Origin: Nocardia vinacea
GTDB lineage: Bacteria > Actinomycetota > Actinomycetes > Mycobacteriales > Mycobacteriaceae
Assembly: GCF_035920345.1 (NCBI RefSeq)
Contig: NZ_CP109149.1
Location: forward strand, 7,998,001-8,062,000
Reading direction: 5' to 3'
Length of the DNA stretch: 64,000 nt
The position numbers were made by a program, and so were the translations under genes. Under the pieces are notes generated by a model, which saw only the letters and a program-made list of their open reading frames with translations, did not search any database and was not told the DNA's origin. Below, piece after piece: positions 15,485 to 24,992 of the stretch; the stretch's first letter is position 1; the number at the start of each line of letters is the position of its first letter.

Positions 15485-18274
15485 TCAGTGGGTCCGGGGC
15501 ATGGCTGTGGCGATTTCGCGGCGGGAGCGGAGGTCGAGTTTGGCCAGGATATTCGATACGTGTGACTGAATTGTGCGGCGGGACAAGAACATTTGGGCGG
15601 CGATGTCGGTGTTCGACAGGCCTTCGGCGACTTGGGTGGCGACTTTGCGTTCGGTGTCGGTGAGGGCGGCCCAGCCGGACTTGGGACGGTTGCGGGGTCC
15701 GCGGACGCCCCGGCGGATTCCGTATGGTCGCACCCGGGCTACCGCGCGGGCGGAATCCCAGGATGCGCCGAGGCCGGAATACAGGTCGATCGCGGTGTCC
15801 AATGCGGTGCGGGATTCGGGGCCATGGCCCGCTGCGGCGAGTAGGACGGCGGCGTTTTCGTGCGCCTGGGCCTCGAACAGTGGGCGGCCGGATTGTTGGA
15901 ATGCGCGGGCGGCCGTGCGGAGGGCGTCGGGGTCGGAGTCGGCGAGGCCCCGGCAGAGCAGGGCCGTTCCGGTGCGCGATGCGGTTGGCTGTCGCGTGCG
16001 GAGCAGATCGGCGCCGGCTGCTACCGACCGGGCTACGTGTGCGTCTCCGATATCCGCGGCCAAACGCGCGATGTCCGGGAAGATGTAATGCAGTGTGGCC
16101 GCGGCCAATCCGTCGGTGAGTCGCTTGTGAGTGTCGACGAGTAGTTGCAGTGCCAGGTCGGGGCGGCCGCGGGCCTCATGTGTCAGCGCCTTGACCCACG
16201 GATGGAAATGCGCGTAGCCGATATTGCCCGGTCGATTGTCCGGTGCGGGCAGTCCATCCGGATCCGGCAGAAATGTGCCGCGGCGAATTCCGATGAGCGT
16301 CGCGACGGTGTGCGCGACCGTCGCATAACCGAGCACATCGGGCGTCTGCATACTCGCCGTGCATTCTGCCAGCGCGTCGTCCCAGCGCCCGCCCACCAGA
16401 TACATTCGCGCCTTGGCGACCAGGTTGGAGGACAGATAGACCCCGCGGAATCGACGGTTGCGACCGATAGCCGTTTTCAGCACCTCCTCGGCGTCGCCGA
16501 GCCGATCGAGTTCGATCAAGCAGTGGGCGTAGAGCGCGTACGGATCGAATTGATCGGGCCCGGTCCCGTCGTTGAAGAGGGCCGGGATCCGAGCGCTCAG
16601 GTGCAGCGCCGCATCGAGATGGCCCTGGGTATAGCGCACCGCCCCCACCGCCGTGAGTCCGTATCCGGTGGCCAGCGGGTTCCCGGTGCTCTCGCCCAGC
16701 GCCACAGCCTGCCGACCGGCCTGCTCGGCCGCCGCGAACCGCTCGAGGAAGAAATTGCCGAGTCCGGACATGCCCAGAAACCGGGCGGCGTTCTCGGCGT
16801 CGAGTTCCCTGGTGGACAGCACCTCCTCGGCCACCGCGACCGCATCGGCCAATCGGGCCTGGGCTTGATAGATCTGGGCGAGCAGCCAGCGCAATTCGAG
16901 GTCGTCGCCATCCTCCGGCTGGGCGAGGAGTGCCGCACGCACCACCGATTCGGCCTCGGCGGCGTTCCCGTCCCAGAGCAGGGCGTGGATTCTCAGGCGG
17001 ATCAATACCGAACGCATTGCCGGATCGAGATCCGGCGCGGTGGCGACCCGGCTCAACAACCGTTTCGCCAGTTCGGGCGCGCGGACGATCAGCTTGTCGG
17101 CGACACTTATCAGCCAATCCAGGCTGGCCCTATCCAATTCGCGATCTGCGACCGACAAGTAGTAGGCAACCCGTTCGATCGGCGCATCGGTCGACTGGAG
17201 TGCCTGTCCGGCCTGCTGGAGCAGATCCGACCGCAGTGAAGCAGGCAGCCGATCGGCCAGCGCGTGCCGGATCAGGTCGTGCCGGAACACCAGCTCGGAG
17301 TCGACACGGACGAGCAGCCCGCCGTCCAGCGCCTCGGTGACGGCGCTCCAGGCATCCAGAATCGGGATCTTCAAGACCACGGCCAGATCAGCGACATCGA
17401 TGGTCGGACCGAGTGCCGCGGCCATCGGCAGCACATCCCGCGACGGACGGGGCAGGAAGTCCAGCCGCTGCGTAATCGCCTCGGTAAGTGAGGCGGACGG
17501 GCTCACCACAGCAGCGCCCGCGGGGTCGGCAGTGTCGGCGATCACCCTGATCGCCCCGTCGCGCACCAAGGCGGCCACCAACTCCGTGACATGTAGCGGA
17601 TTCCCACCGGCCTCGGCCACCTTTTCCAACAACCGAGGTCCCGGTTCGGCACCGACCAGATGACGCACGAGCTCCGCGGTATCCGTGTCGAGCAGAGCGC
17701 CGAGCCGCAGCACCGGAGCCTGCCGTGCCAGCAGTTCGGCCGATAGGGCGGCGAAGTCCGGATCGCGCGGCAGTGGCCGGGCCGCGAGCACCAGCAGTAG
17801 CGGCAACTCGTCGGCAAGGTTGCAGAGCCGGTGCAGCAGCCTCAGGCTCGAACGATCAGCCCAGTGCACGTCGTCCATGACCAGGGCAATCGGGCCCGCC
17901 GCGCACCAGTTATCGATCTGGTCCAGAATCGCCTCGGCGATGGCGAGTTCATGGGTTGCGGCCACATCGCCCACGCGATCTCCACTGCGTAACGCGTCGA
18001 TCGGCGAGGTCGTGCCCGCGTCGTTCAGCCAGGAGCGCACGCCGGCGAACGGCACACCCTGCCGCAACTCCGCGGCTGTACCGATACGGATGTGAAGGCC
18101 CGCTGCCGCCAATGGAATTCGCGCCGCTTCCAGCAGTGCCGATTTGCCGATTCCCGGCTCGCCCTCGATCAAAACGACGCACCCGCGACCGGCGGCCGCC
18201 CGCTGACCGAGTGCCGCCAGACTCGCTAGTTCGGCATCGCGACCCACGAACGCGGTCGCGAGGGAATCCTGCAC
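15485..18274 (-). CDS. LuxR family transcriptional regulator with ATPase domain (LAL/MalT-like)
   Basis: 929 residues, the usual size for large ATP-binding LuxR regulators. An N-terminal AAA/NACHT-like ATPase has Walker A GEPGIGKS near residues 38-45 and Walker B LVMDDVHWAD near 130. A long helical TPR-like sensor region follows. The last 65 residues are a LuxR-type HTH with GLSNTDIAAQMFLSRRTIQ and HVSNILAKL. The ligand and targets are unknown. It is convergent with the EEP gene (18-bp gap) and divergent from the rpsH promoter, and it sits inside the split ribosomal operon. Confidence 0.93.
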   Translation of the reverse strand: MQDSLATAFVGRDAELASLAALGQRAAAGRGCVVLIEGEPGIGKSALLEAARIPLAAAGLHIRIGTAAELRQGVPFAGVRSWLNDAGTTSPIDALRSGDRVGDVAATHELAIAEAILDQIDNWCAAGPIALVMDDVHWADRSSLRLLHRLCNLADELPLLLVLAARPLPRDPDFAALSAELLARQAPVLRLGALLDTDTAELVRHLVGAEPGPRLLEKVAEAGGNPLHVTELVAALVRDGAIRVIADTADPAGAAVVSPSASLTEAITQRLDFLPRPSRDVLPMAAALGPTIDVADLAVVLKIPILDAWSAVTEALDGGLLVRVDSELVFRHDLIRHALADRLPASLRSDLLQQAGQALQSTDAPIERVAYYLSVADRELDRASLDWLISVADKLIVRAPELAKRLLSRVATAPDLDPAMRSVLIRLRIHALLWDGNAAEAESVVRAALLAQPEDGDDLELRWLLAQIYQAQARLADAVAVAEEVLSTRELDAENAARFLGMSGLGNFFLERFAAAEQAGRQAVALGESTGNPLATGYGLTAVGAVRYTQGHLDAALHLSARIPALFNDGTGPDQFDPYALYAHCLIELDRLGDAEEVLKTAIGRNRRFRGVYLSSNLVAKARMYLVGGRWDDALAECTASMQTPDVLGYATVAHTVATLIGIRRGTFLPDPDGLPAPDNRPGNIGYAHFHPWVKALTHEARGRPDLALQLLVDTHKRLTDGLAAATLHYIFPDIARLAADIGDAHVARSVAAGADLLRTRQPTASRTGTALLCRGLADSDPDALRTAARAFQQSGRPLFEAQAHENAAVLLAAAGHGPESRTALDTAIDLYSGLGASWDSARAVARVRPYGIRRGVRGPRNRPKSGWAALTDTERKVATQVAEGLSNTDIAAQMFLSRRTIQSHVSNILAKLDLRSRREIATAMPRTH

Positions 18275-18305
18275 GCGGGTGAGTGTAAGGGGCCGGACCC
18301 GGATT

Positions 18306-18333
18306 TTGTCCTGGTAGCGACCTTGCCTACACT
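18306..18333 (+). promoter_or_regulatory. Probable sigma-A promoter of the rpsH operon
   Basis: TTGTCC (18306-18311) and TACACT (18328-18333) are 16 bp apart. The following AGAGCGGTTGC resembles the start region of the rplN promoter. About 215 bp of leader follow before rpsH. The leader shows no obvious gene and could hold regulatory RNA structure. Confidence 0.6.
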
Positions 18334-18549
18334 AGAGCGGTTGCTCGGGCACTTCTGTGTCCGCATGTCCCTGATGCGATGCTGCATCGACGTGTGGACG
18401 GCCCTCGCACCGAGAGCTCATATGAGAACTCAATCCGGTCGGCAAGTGTCGGCCGGACCGCCGAATTGCTATAGGCCCACGGCTGGCGTGCCGATGTGTA
18501 CGCGGGTGTTGCATGGGAACCGTAGCGAGAAAGGTGTCAAGGTCGAACT

Positions 18550-18948
18550 ATGACCATGACTGATCCGATCGCAGACTTCCTGACACGTCTGCGCAACGCC
18601 AACTCGGCGTACCACGATCAGGTGAAGGCTCCGCACTCGAAGCTCAAGGCGAATATCGCCGAGATTCTCAAGCGCGAGGGTTACATCGCCGACTACCGGA
18701 CCGAAGACGCGCCCGTGGGTAAGACCCTGGTCGTCGACCTCAAGTACGGCCAGAGCCGTGAGCGCAGCCTGCAGGGCCTGCGTCGCGTGTCGAAGCCGGG
18801 TCTGCGTGTGTACGCGAAGTCCACCAACCTGCCCAAGGTCCTGGGCGGCCTCGGCGTGGCGATCATCTCCACGTCGACCGGTCTGCTCACCGATCGTCAG
18901 GCGGCCAAGCAGGGCGTGGGCGGCGAAGTCCTCGCCTACGTCTGGTAA
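18550..18948 (+). CDS. rpsH: 30S ribosomal protein S8
   Basis: 132 residues, standard length. It starts [18 protein letters not shown] and ends with the typical S8 C-terminus ([20 protein letters not shown]). S8 binds the central domain of 16S rRNA and in E. coli autoregulates the spc operon. It is first in the second ribosomal transcript here. In E. coli the S8 target lies near rplE, so splitting the operon would change that circuit. Confidence 0.98.
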   Translation: MTMTDPIADFLTRLRNANSAYHDQVKAPHSKLKANIAEILKREGYIADYRTEDAPVGKTLVVDLKYGQSRERSLQGLRRVSKPGLRVYAKSTNLPKVLGGLGVAIISTSTGLLTDRQAAKQGVGGEVLAYVW

Positions 18949-18962
18949 GGGAGGTAGGACAA

Positions 18963-19502
18963 ATGTCGCGTATTGGTAAGAAGCCCATCGCCATTCCTGC
19001 CGGTGTCGAGGTCGCCATCGACGGCCAGAGCGTGGCGGTGAAGGGCCCCAAGGGCACCCTGACCCACGTCGTCGCCGAGCCGATCATCGTCACCAAGGGT
19101 GAGGACGGCCAGCTCGAGGTCGCCCGACCGGACGACCAGCGCCAGAACCGCTCGCTGCACGGCCTGACCCGCACCCTGGTCTCGAACATGATCGAGGGCG
19201 TAACCAAGGGCTACGAGAAGAAGATGGAAATCTTCGGAGTCGGTTACCGTGTCGCCGCCAAGGGCTCGAACCTGGAGTTCGCCCTCGGCTACTCGCATCC
19301 GGTGCCGATCGAGGCCCCGGAGGGCATCACCTTCGCGGTGGAATCGCCCACCAAGTTCTCCGTGTCCGGAATCGACAAGCAGAAGGTCGGCCAGATCTCC
19401 GCTGTCATCCACGGACTGCGTAAGCCCGATCCCTACAAGGGCAAGGGCATCCGCTACGCCGGCGAGGTCGTTCGCCGCAAGGTCGGAAAGACGGGTAAGT
19501 GA
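18963..19502 (+). CDS. rplF: 50S ribosomal protein L6
   Basis: 179 residues with the L6 opening [17 protein letters not shown] and the closing [20 protein letters not shown]6 binds 23S rRNA near the sarcin-ricin loop. It lies 14 bp after rpsH, with GGGAGG before the ATG. Confidence 0.98.
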   Translation: MSRIGKKPIAIPAGVEVAIDGQSVAVKGPKGTLTHVVAEPIIVTKGEDGQLEVARPDDQRQNRSLHGLTRTLVSNMIEGVTKGYEKKMEIFGVGYRVAAKGSNLEFALGYSHPVPIEAPEGITFAVESPTKFSVSGIDKQKVGQISAVIHGLRKPDPYKGKGIRYAGEVVRRKVGKTGK

Positions 19503-19504
19503 TC

Positions 19505-19912
19505 ATGGCGCAAACCGAAAATCAGAAGGCCAAGCGCGTTCCGCGTGGCAAGGACGTGTCGACGACGCGTCGTCTGTCGAAGACCCGCCGTCACTTCCGT
19601 CTGCGCAAGAAGGTCGTCGGCACCACCGAGCGTCCGCGTCTGGTGGTCAACCGCTCCTCGCGTCACCTGCACGCACAGCTCATCGACGACTCGATCGGCA
19701 AGACCATTGCCGCCGCGTCCTCGATCGAGGTCGATGTGCGCGCACTGGACGGCGACAAGTCGGCCAAGGGCAAGAAGGTCGGCGAACTGATCGCCGAGCG
19801 TGCCAAGGCCGCCGGTATCGAGGCCGTCGTGTTCGACCGTGGTGGTCACGACTACCACGGCCGTATCGCGGCGCTGGCCGATGCCGCTCGCGAAGGTGGG
19901 TTGAAGTTCTGA
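19505..19912 (+). CDS. rplR: 50S ribosomal protein L18
   Basis: 135 residues from ATG 19505, two bases after the rplF stop; an in-frame GTG six bases earlier overlaps rplF and is less likely. The [20 protein letters not shown] core and the terminal [20 protein letters not shown] are L18 signatures. L18 binds 5S rRNA. The basic N-terminal extension is usual for actinobacteria. Confidence 0.97.
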   Translation: MAQTENQKAKRVPRGKDVSTTRRLSKTRRHFRLRKKVVGTTERPRLVVNRSSRHLHAQLIDDSIGKTIAAASSIEVDVRALDGDKSAKGKKVGELIAERAKAAGIEAVVFDRGGHDYHGRIAALADAAREGGLKF

Positions 19913-19943
19913 TGACTGCAAACAATTACGGAAGGAACGTCTG

Positions 19944-20606
19944 ATGCCGGGACGTCAGAGGCGTGACGGCGGCAGCGGACCCGCCGGACAGCAGAATGGT
20001 GCCGCCGGTGGCGGCGACAGCCGTGACGGCCGCGGCGGTGGCCGTGATCGTCGTGGCGGTGGTGACCGTCGTGACCAGCAGGCCGACAAGAACCAGCTCG
20101 AGCGCGTCGTCGCGATCAACCGTGTCTCCAAGGTCGTGAAGGGTGGTCGTCGCTTCAGCTTCACCGCCCTGGTGATCGTCGGTGACGGCAACGGTCTGGT
20201 CGGTGTCGGCTACGGCAAGGCCAAGGAAGTTCCCGCGGCCATCCAGAAGGGTGTCGAGGAGGCTCGCAAGGGCTTCTTCCGCGTCCCGATGATCGGCTCG
20301 ACCATCACCCACCCGGTGCAGGGTGAGGCGGCGGCCGGTGTGGTCATGCTGCGTCCGGCTTCGCCCGGTACCGGTGTGATCGCCGGTGGTGCGGCTCGCG
20401 CGGTGCTGGAATGCGCTGGTATCCATGACATTCTGGCGAAGTCGCTCGGTAGCGACAACGCCATCAACGTCGTGCACGCGACGGTTGCGGCGCTCAAGAT
20501 GCTGCAGCGTCCGGAAGAGGTCGCGGCTCGCCGTGGCCTGCCCCTCGAGGATGTCGCCCCCGCGGGCATGCTGCGTGCGCGCGCTCAGGCAGCGGGAGGT
20601 CGGTAG
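19944..20606 (+). CDS. rpsE: 30S ribosomal protein S5
   Basis: 220 residues, longer than the 166 of E. coli because of a Gly/Arg/Asp-rich N-terminal extension of about 50 residues, as in mycobacteria. The core begins [20 protein letters not shown] and includes [15 protein letters not shown] and [14 protein letters not shown]5 helps maintain decoding accuracy. GAAGGA precedes the ATG. The extension is low-complexity RGG-like sequence and could add RNA contacts. Confidence 0.97.
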   Translation: MPGRQRRDGGSGPAGQQNGAAGGGDSRDGRGGGRDRRGGGDRRDQQADKNQLERVVAINRVSKVVKGGRRFSFTALVIVGDGNGLVGVGYGKAKEVPAAIQKGVEEARKGFFRVPMIGSTITHPVQGEAAAGVVMLRPASPGTGVIAGGAARAVLECAGIHDILAKSLGSDNAINVVHATVAALKMLQRPEEVAARRGLPLEDVAPAGMLRARAQAAGGR

Positions 20607-20608
20607 AT

Positions 20609-20788
20609 ATGGCAGATCTCAAGGTGACCCAGATCAAGTCGTCGATCGGCGCCAAGGCGAATCAGCGGGAGAGCCTTCGCACGCTCGGCCTGCGCAAGAT
20701 CCGCCAGACCGTGGTTCGTGAGGACAACCCGCAGAACCGTGGGCTGATCAACGTCGTGCGCCACCTCGTAACAGTTGAGGAGGTCTGA
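20609..20788 (+). CDS. rpmD: 50S ribosomal protein L30
   Basis: 59 residues, normal for bacterial L30. It starts at ATG 20609, two bases after rpsE, with GGAGG just inside the rpsE end. It reads [16 protein letters not shown] at the N-terminus and carries [15 protein letters not shown] in the middle. It ends one base before rplO. Confidence 0.97.
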   Translation: MADLKVTQIKSSIGAKANQRESLRTLGLRKIRQTVVREDNPQNRGLINVVRHLVTVEEV

Positions 20789-20789
20789 C

Positions 20790-21233
20790 ATGACCATCAA
20801 ATTGCATCACCTGCGTCCGGCCCCGGGCGCCAAGACCGAGAAGACCCGCGTGGGTCGCGGTGAAGGCTCCAAGGGCAAGACCGCGGGCCGCGGTACCAAG
20901 GGCACCAAGGCTCGCAAGAACGTCCCGGCCTCCTTCGAGGGTGGGCAGATGCCGATTCACATGCGGCTGCCCAAGCTCAAGGGCTTCACGAACCGGTTCC
21001 GCACGGAATACCAGGTCGTGAACGTCGGCTCGATCGCCAAGCTGTTCCCCGAGGGCGGCGCGATCGGCAAGGCGGAGCTGGTGGCCGCCGGCGCGGTTCG
21101 CAAGAACCAGCTGGTCAAGGTTCTCGGCGATGGCGAGATCGGCGTCGCGGTCCAGGTGACCGTCGACAAGGTGACCGGCGCCGCCAAGGAGAAGATCACC
21201 GCGGCCGGTGGCACTGTCACCGAGCTGGGCTGA
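20790..21233 (+). CDS. rplO: 50S ribosomal protein L15
   Basis: 147 residues from ATG 20790, one base after rpmD; an ORF opening at 20775 overlaps rpmD and is not needed. The Gly-rich [17 protein letters not shown] opening and [18 protein letters not shown] are L15 signatures. L15 is a late 50S assembly protein. A strong terminator 15 bp downstream closes this transcript before secY. Confidence 0.98.
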   Translation: MTIKLHHLRPAPGAKTEKTRVGRGEGSKGKTAGRGTKGTKARKNVPASFEGGQMPIHMRLPKLKGFTNRFRTEYQVVNVGSIAKLFPEGGAIGKAELVAAGAVRKNQLVKVLGDGEIGVAVQVTVDKVTGAAKEKITAAGGTVTELG

Positions 21234-21248
21234 CGGTACTCTGCAGAT

Positions 21249-21287
21249 AGTGGCACCGGACGAGTGAAGAGCTCGTCCGGTGCCACT
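21249..21287 (+). terminator. Terminator between rplO and secY
   Basis: AGTGGCACCGGACGAG (21249-21264) pairs with CTCGTCCGGTGCCACT (21272-21287), a 16-bp stem with a 7-base loop. It indicates that secY-adk-map has its own promoter within the following 84 bp, where TATATC in a T-rich context at about 21330 is a weak -10 candidate. Confidence 0.82.
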
Positions 21288-21371
21288 GTTAGAGTTCAAT
21301 TGTTGTCTGCCAAGCCTCGTCATGGGTTTTCTATATCCGTGGCATGACCATGTCGTTCGCCAGGAGGATCT

Positions 21372-22694
21372 GTGCTTTCCGCCTTCGTATCGGCCTTCCG
21401 GACTCCGGACTTACGGCGGAAGATTCTCTTCACGCTGGGGTTGATCGCGTTGTACCGCATGGGTGCCGCGCTGCCGTCCCCCGGTGTCGATTACAAGAGC
21501 GTGCAGGAGTGCATCGACCTGGTCTCCGGCGGTGATTCCGCCGGTATCTATCAGCTGATCAACCTGTTCTCCGGTGGTGCGCTGCTGCAGTTGTCGGTCT
21601 TCGCGATCGGCATCATGCCCTACATCACCGCGAGCATCATTATCCAGCTGCTCACCGTCGTCATCCCGCGCTTCGAAGAACTGCGTAAAGAAGGCCAAGC
21701 CGGCCAGAACAAGATGACGCAGTACACCAGGTACCTCTCGATCGCGCTGGCGATCCTGCAGGCCACCGGTCTGGTCGCGCTCGCGGCCCGCGGTCAGCTG
21801 CTGCAGGGCTGCCAGAAGGACATCCTGGCCGACACCAGCATCTTCGGCATGATCATCATCGTGCTGGTGATGACCGCCGGTGCGGCGCTGGTCATGTGGT
21901 TCGGCGAGCAGATCACCGAGCGCGGCATCGGCAACGGCATGTCGCTGCTGATCTTCGCCGGTATCGCCGCTCGAATCCCGACCGAGGGCAAGGCCATTCT
22001 CGACAACCGCGGCGGCCTGGTCTTCGGCTTGGTCTGTCTCGCCGCGCTGGCCATCATCACCGCGGTCATCTTCGTCGAGCAGGGCCAGCGCCGGATTCCG
22101 GTGCAGTACGCCAAGCGCGTGGTCGGTCGCAAGATGTACGGCGGATCCTCGACCTACCTGCCGCTGAAGGTCAACCAGGCGGGCGTTATCCCGGTGATCT
22201 TCGCGTCGTCGTTGCTGTATCTGCCGAATCTGGTTGCGCAGCTGACATCTTCGAAGGGCAACCCCGACCCCAGTTGGTGGCAGGAGATCATCCAGAAATA
22301 TCTGGTGAACCCGGGGAACCCGGTATACATCGCGATCTACTTCGGTCTGATCGTGTTCTTCACCTACTTCTATGTCGCGATCACCTTCAACCCGGAGGAA
22401 CGCGCTGACGAGATGAAGAAGTTCGGTGGCTTCATTCCCGGATATCGCCCCGGTAGGCCGACCGCCGACTACCTCAACTTCGTATTGAGCCGCATTACCC
22501 TCCCCGGCTCGATCTACCTCGGTCTCGTGGCCGTCCTCCCGAATCTGTTCCTCGATATCGGCGCCTCCGGTGGCAACCAGAACCTTCCGTTCGGTGGCAC
22601 CGCGGTACTGATCATGGTGAGCGTCGGCTTGGACACCGTGAAGCAGATCGAAAGCCAGCTGATGAATCGAAATTACGAAGGGTTCCTCAAGTGA
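21372..22694 (+). CDS. secY: Preprotein translocase subunit SecY
   Basis: 440 residues with ten expected membrane segments. This is the central channel of the Sec translocase, working with SecE, SecG and SecA. The start [20 protein letters not shown], the plug-region Gly/Ser sequence, and the cytoplasmic motif [12 protein letters not shown] are typical. GTG 21372 follows AGGAGG. It overlaps adk by four bases. Confidence 0.97.
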   Translation: MLSAFVSAFRTPDLRRKILFTLGLIALYRMGAALPSPGVDYKSVQECIDLVSGGDSAGIYQLINLFSGGALLQLSVFAIGIMPYITASIIIQLLTVVIPRFEELRKEGQAGQNKMTQYTRYLSIALAILQATGLVALAARGQLLQGCQKDILADTSIFGMIIIVLVMTAGAALVMWFGEQITERGIGNGMSLLIFAGIAARIPTEGKAILDNRGGLVFGLVCLAALAIITAVIFVEQGQRRIPVQYAKRVVGRKMYGGSSTYLPLKVNQAGVIPVIFASSLLYLPNLVAQLTSSKGNPDPSWWQEIIQKYLVNPGNPVYIAIYFGLIVFFTYFYVAITFNPEERADEMKKFGGFIPGYRPGRPTADYLNFVLSRITLPGSIYLGLVAVLPNLFLDIGASGGNQNLPFGGTAVLIMVSVGLDTVKQIESQLMNRNYEGFLK

Positions 22695-23236
22695 GACTTG
22701 TACTGCTCGGACCGCCGGGAGCCGGCAAGGGCACCCAGGCCGACCTACTGTCGGACAAACTGGGCGTCCCGCACATCTCCACCGGGGACCTGTTCCGCAC
22801 CAATATCTCCGCCCAGACGCCGCTGGGTCGGGAGGCGCAGAAGTACATCGACGCAGGCGATCTGGTACCGAGCGATGTGACGAACCGCATGGTCGAGGCT
22901 CGGGTCGCCGAGCCGGATGCCGCGAACGGCTTTGTGTTGGATGGCTACCCGCGCACGGTCGATCAGGCCGACGCGCTGGAGAAGATCCTCGCGGATATGG
23001 ACAAGAAGCTCGACGCGGTGCTCTGCTTCGTCGTGCCCGAGGAGACCGTGGTCGCCCGGATGATGGCGCGCGGTCGCAACGACGACAACGAGGACGTGAT
23101 CCGCAACCGGCTCCGGGTGTACCGCGAGGAGACCGAGCCGCTGCTGGAGCATTACGACGGTCTGGTCGTCTCGGTCGACGGTGTCGGTGAGATCGACGAG
23201 GTCAACGCACGCGCGCTGCGCGCCCTGGGACACTGA
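22691..23236 (+). CDS. adk: Adenylate kinase
   Basis: 181 residues, the short form without the zinc LID insertion, as in mycobacteria. The P-loop is [10 protein letters not shown] at residues 7-16. [10 protein letters not shown] contains the NMP-binding arginine, and [15 protein letters not shown] is the short LID. It catalyses AMP + ATP to 2 ADP. GTG 22691 overlaps the secY stop, so it is translationally coupled. Confidence 0.97.
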   Translation: MRLVLLGPPGAGKGTQADLLSDKLGVPHISTGDLFRTNISAQTPLGREAQKYIDAGDLVPSDVTNRMVEARVAEPDAANGFVLDGYPRTVDQADALEKILADMDKKLDAVLCFVVPEETVVARMMARGRNDDNEDVIRNRLRVYREETEPLLEHYDGLVVSVDGVGEIDEVNARALRALGH

Positions 23237-23242
23237 GGCCGG

Positions 23243-24040
23243 ATGGTCTTCAACCGCAAGAAGAAGGTCGTGCCGTTCCGGACGGCAGGCGAACTGGATG
23301 CGATGGCGGCGGCCGGTGCGATTGTCGGCCGCGCACTCGTCGCGGTGCGCGCGGCGGCCAAGCCCGGTGTTTCCACCCTGGAGCTGGACGATATCGCCGA
23401 ACAGGTGATCCGCGATGCGGGCGCCGTGCCGTCGTTCAAGGGATATCACGGCTTTCCGGGTTCGATCTGCGCATCGGTGAACGACCGTGTGGTGCACGGG
23501 ATTCCGACCTCGTCCGAGATCCTGACCGAAGGTGATCTGGTCTCGATCGACTGTGGCGCGATTCTCGAAGGCTGGCACGGTGATTCGGCCTGGACCTTCG
23601 GTGTGGGCACGATCATCGAGGCCGATCAGCTACTCAGCGATGCCACCAAGATGTCGATGGAGGCGGGTATCGCGGCCATGCTGCCCGGCAACCGGCTGAC
23701 CGACATCTCGCATGCCATCGAAATGGGTACGCGCGCGGCGGAAAACGAACACGGCCGGTCCTACGGCATCGTCGACGGTTACGGCGGGCACGCCATCGGC
23801 CGGGAGATGCATATGGATCCGTTCCTGGCCAACGAGGGTGCGCCGGGTAAGGGGCCGAAACTCGTGGTCGGATCGGTACTCGCGATCGAGCCGATGTTGA
23901 CATTGGGCACTACGCAGACGAAGGTGCTCGACGACGACTGGACCGTGGTGACGTTGGACGGAAGTCGGGCCGCGCACTGGGAACATTCGGTTGCGGTTAC
24001 CGAGGATGGGCCGCGGATTCTCACGGTTCGTCCGGAGTAG
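23243..24040 (+). CDS. map: Methionine aminopeptidase, type I
   Basis: 265 residues. The metal-binding set is visible in order: VSIDCGAI (Asp), GDSAWTF (Asp), [12 protein letters not shown] (His), VLAIEPM (Glu) and [12 protein letters not shown] (Glu). It removes N-terminal Met from nascent proteins. The start ATG 23243 lies six bases after adk. A Lys-rich opening (NRKKKV) precedes the catalytic domain. It is the last gene of the secY transcript. Confidence 0.96.
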   Translation: MVFNRKKKVVPFRTAGELDAMAAAGAIVGRALVAVRAAAKPGVSTLELDDIAEQVIRDAGAVPSFKGYHGFPGSICASVNDRVVHGIPTSSEILTEGDLVSIDCGAILEGWHGDSAWTFGVGTIIEADQLLSDATKMSMEAGIAAMLPGNRLTDISHAIEMGTRAAENEHGRSYGIVDGYGGHAIGREMHMDPFLANEGAPGKGPKLVVGSVLAIEPMLTLGTTQTKVLDDDWTVVTLDGSRAAHWEHSVAVTEDGPRILTVRPE

Positions 24041-24992
24041 GTGCTCGCCGACAGCTGTCAGTGTCGCTTGCGTTGAACCTGGCTCGGTATCCAAGGCATT
24101 GGCGCGTGACGTGCAGTCGGCAGCGGATGTTGATCGGTACCGGACATTGGTCGGTACCGGGCCAATCTCGGTACCGAACACTACTGGGTACCTGACCTTG
24201 GTTGGTGCCGCACATTTCTCGGCACCGAACGTTCGTGGGTGTGCGACCAGGTTCAGCGGCCGTACGTTATCGGTGCCCGAATTCATGGTGCCGCACATTG
24301 CCGTTCGCTGACGCCGTACCCTTGTCGGCACTGAATAGTCGTCCACGTGAACGACTTTCGCACCTGCCGTGCCCCGGTCCGGTAGACATTACCTCGGTAT
24401 GCGTCGTGGATCGGCCGCCGTGTCCGACTCCGAGTTCGGTGACGTCGCGCGGCGAGGAGCCGAGCCGCACCGACGCCCGCAGGTCGTAAATGTCTGGTAC
24501 TGAATGGCTTCGGACACAATGCGTCCACGCCTGCCCTGACATTACCCAGCTTGCGCTGGATCGGTGACGTCGTTCCTTGCACCCGCGCTCGTGCGTCTTA
24601 CCGCATCTCGGGGTCATCCAGGGGATCGACCGCTGACCACAGTGGCGATGATTTCTCCTCCGATTCGTGCTGAACTTCAACGATGGGAGAAGCGTATGGC
24701 CGGGGGAGGGGTGCTCACCCGAGTAGATAGCTACTCGAATTCCGTTGTGGGATTGCGTAGTTCTGCGGCGAACAGTGATCGTTCGATGGGCGCTTCAGGA
24801 GCGGCGGTACGGGTTTCCGTACAGCTCAGGGCCGTGCTGCGGGGTGCGTGGCGCACTGAGTAGGTAGCGACTTCCGCTAGACCGCCGCGCGTGCGCCGAA
24901 TGAGGAGGCACGCTCGGCCCGGAGTCGGGCCTGATTCGTTGTTCCGTCAGCGGATTCGTTCACCATGGCCACTTATCTGGACGCGGTACTAG
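24041..24992. other. 952-bp region without a convincing gene
   Basis: Open frames on both strands (for example 24267-24680 minus and 24564-24863 plus) have Arg/Ser/His-rich, unfamiliar translations and no good ribosome sites. The first 280 bp carry the 17-bp degenerate tandem repeat. The remaining 650 bp show no structure I can name; possibly decayed coding DNA. Confidence 0.6.
24084..24340. repeat. Degenerate tandem repeat, 17-bp unit centred on CGGTACCG
   Basis: Three back-to-back units begin TCGGTACCG at 24134, 24151 and 24168, exactly 17 bp apart. Diverged units follow at about 24187, 24202 (TTGGTGCCGCACATT), 24219 (TCGGCACCGAACGTT), 24236, 24254, 24270 (TCGGTGCCCGAATT) and 24286 (TGGTGCCGCACATT), with an outlier at 24084. 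The approximate consensus is TCGGTACCGAACATTGG. The period is not a multiple of three, so this is non-coding. The core is nearly palindromic. Confidence 0.72.

Noticed and set aside
24084..24340. Plasmid-type iterons or a CRISPR array
   Set aside because: Units have no spacers, are strongly diverged, and no rep, parA or cas gene is near; a degenerate minisatellite fits better.
24267..24680. 137-codon minus-strand gene
   Set aside because: Composition is atypical, there is no ribosome site, and it runs across the tandem repeat.
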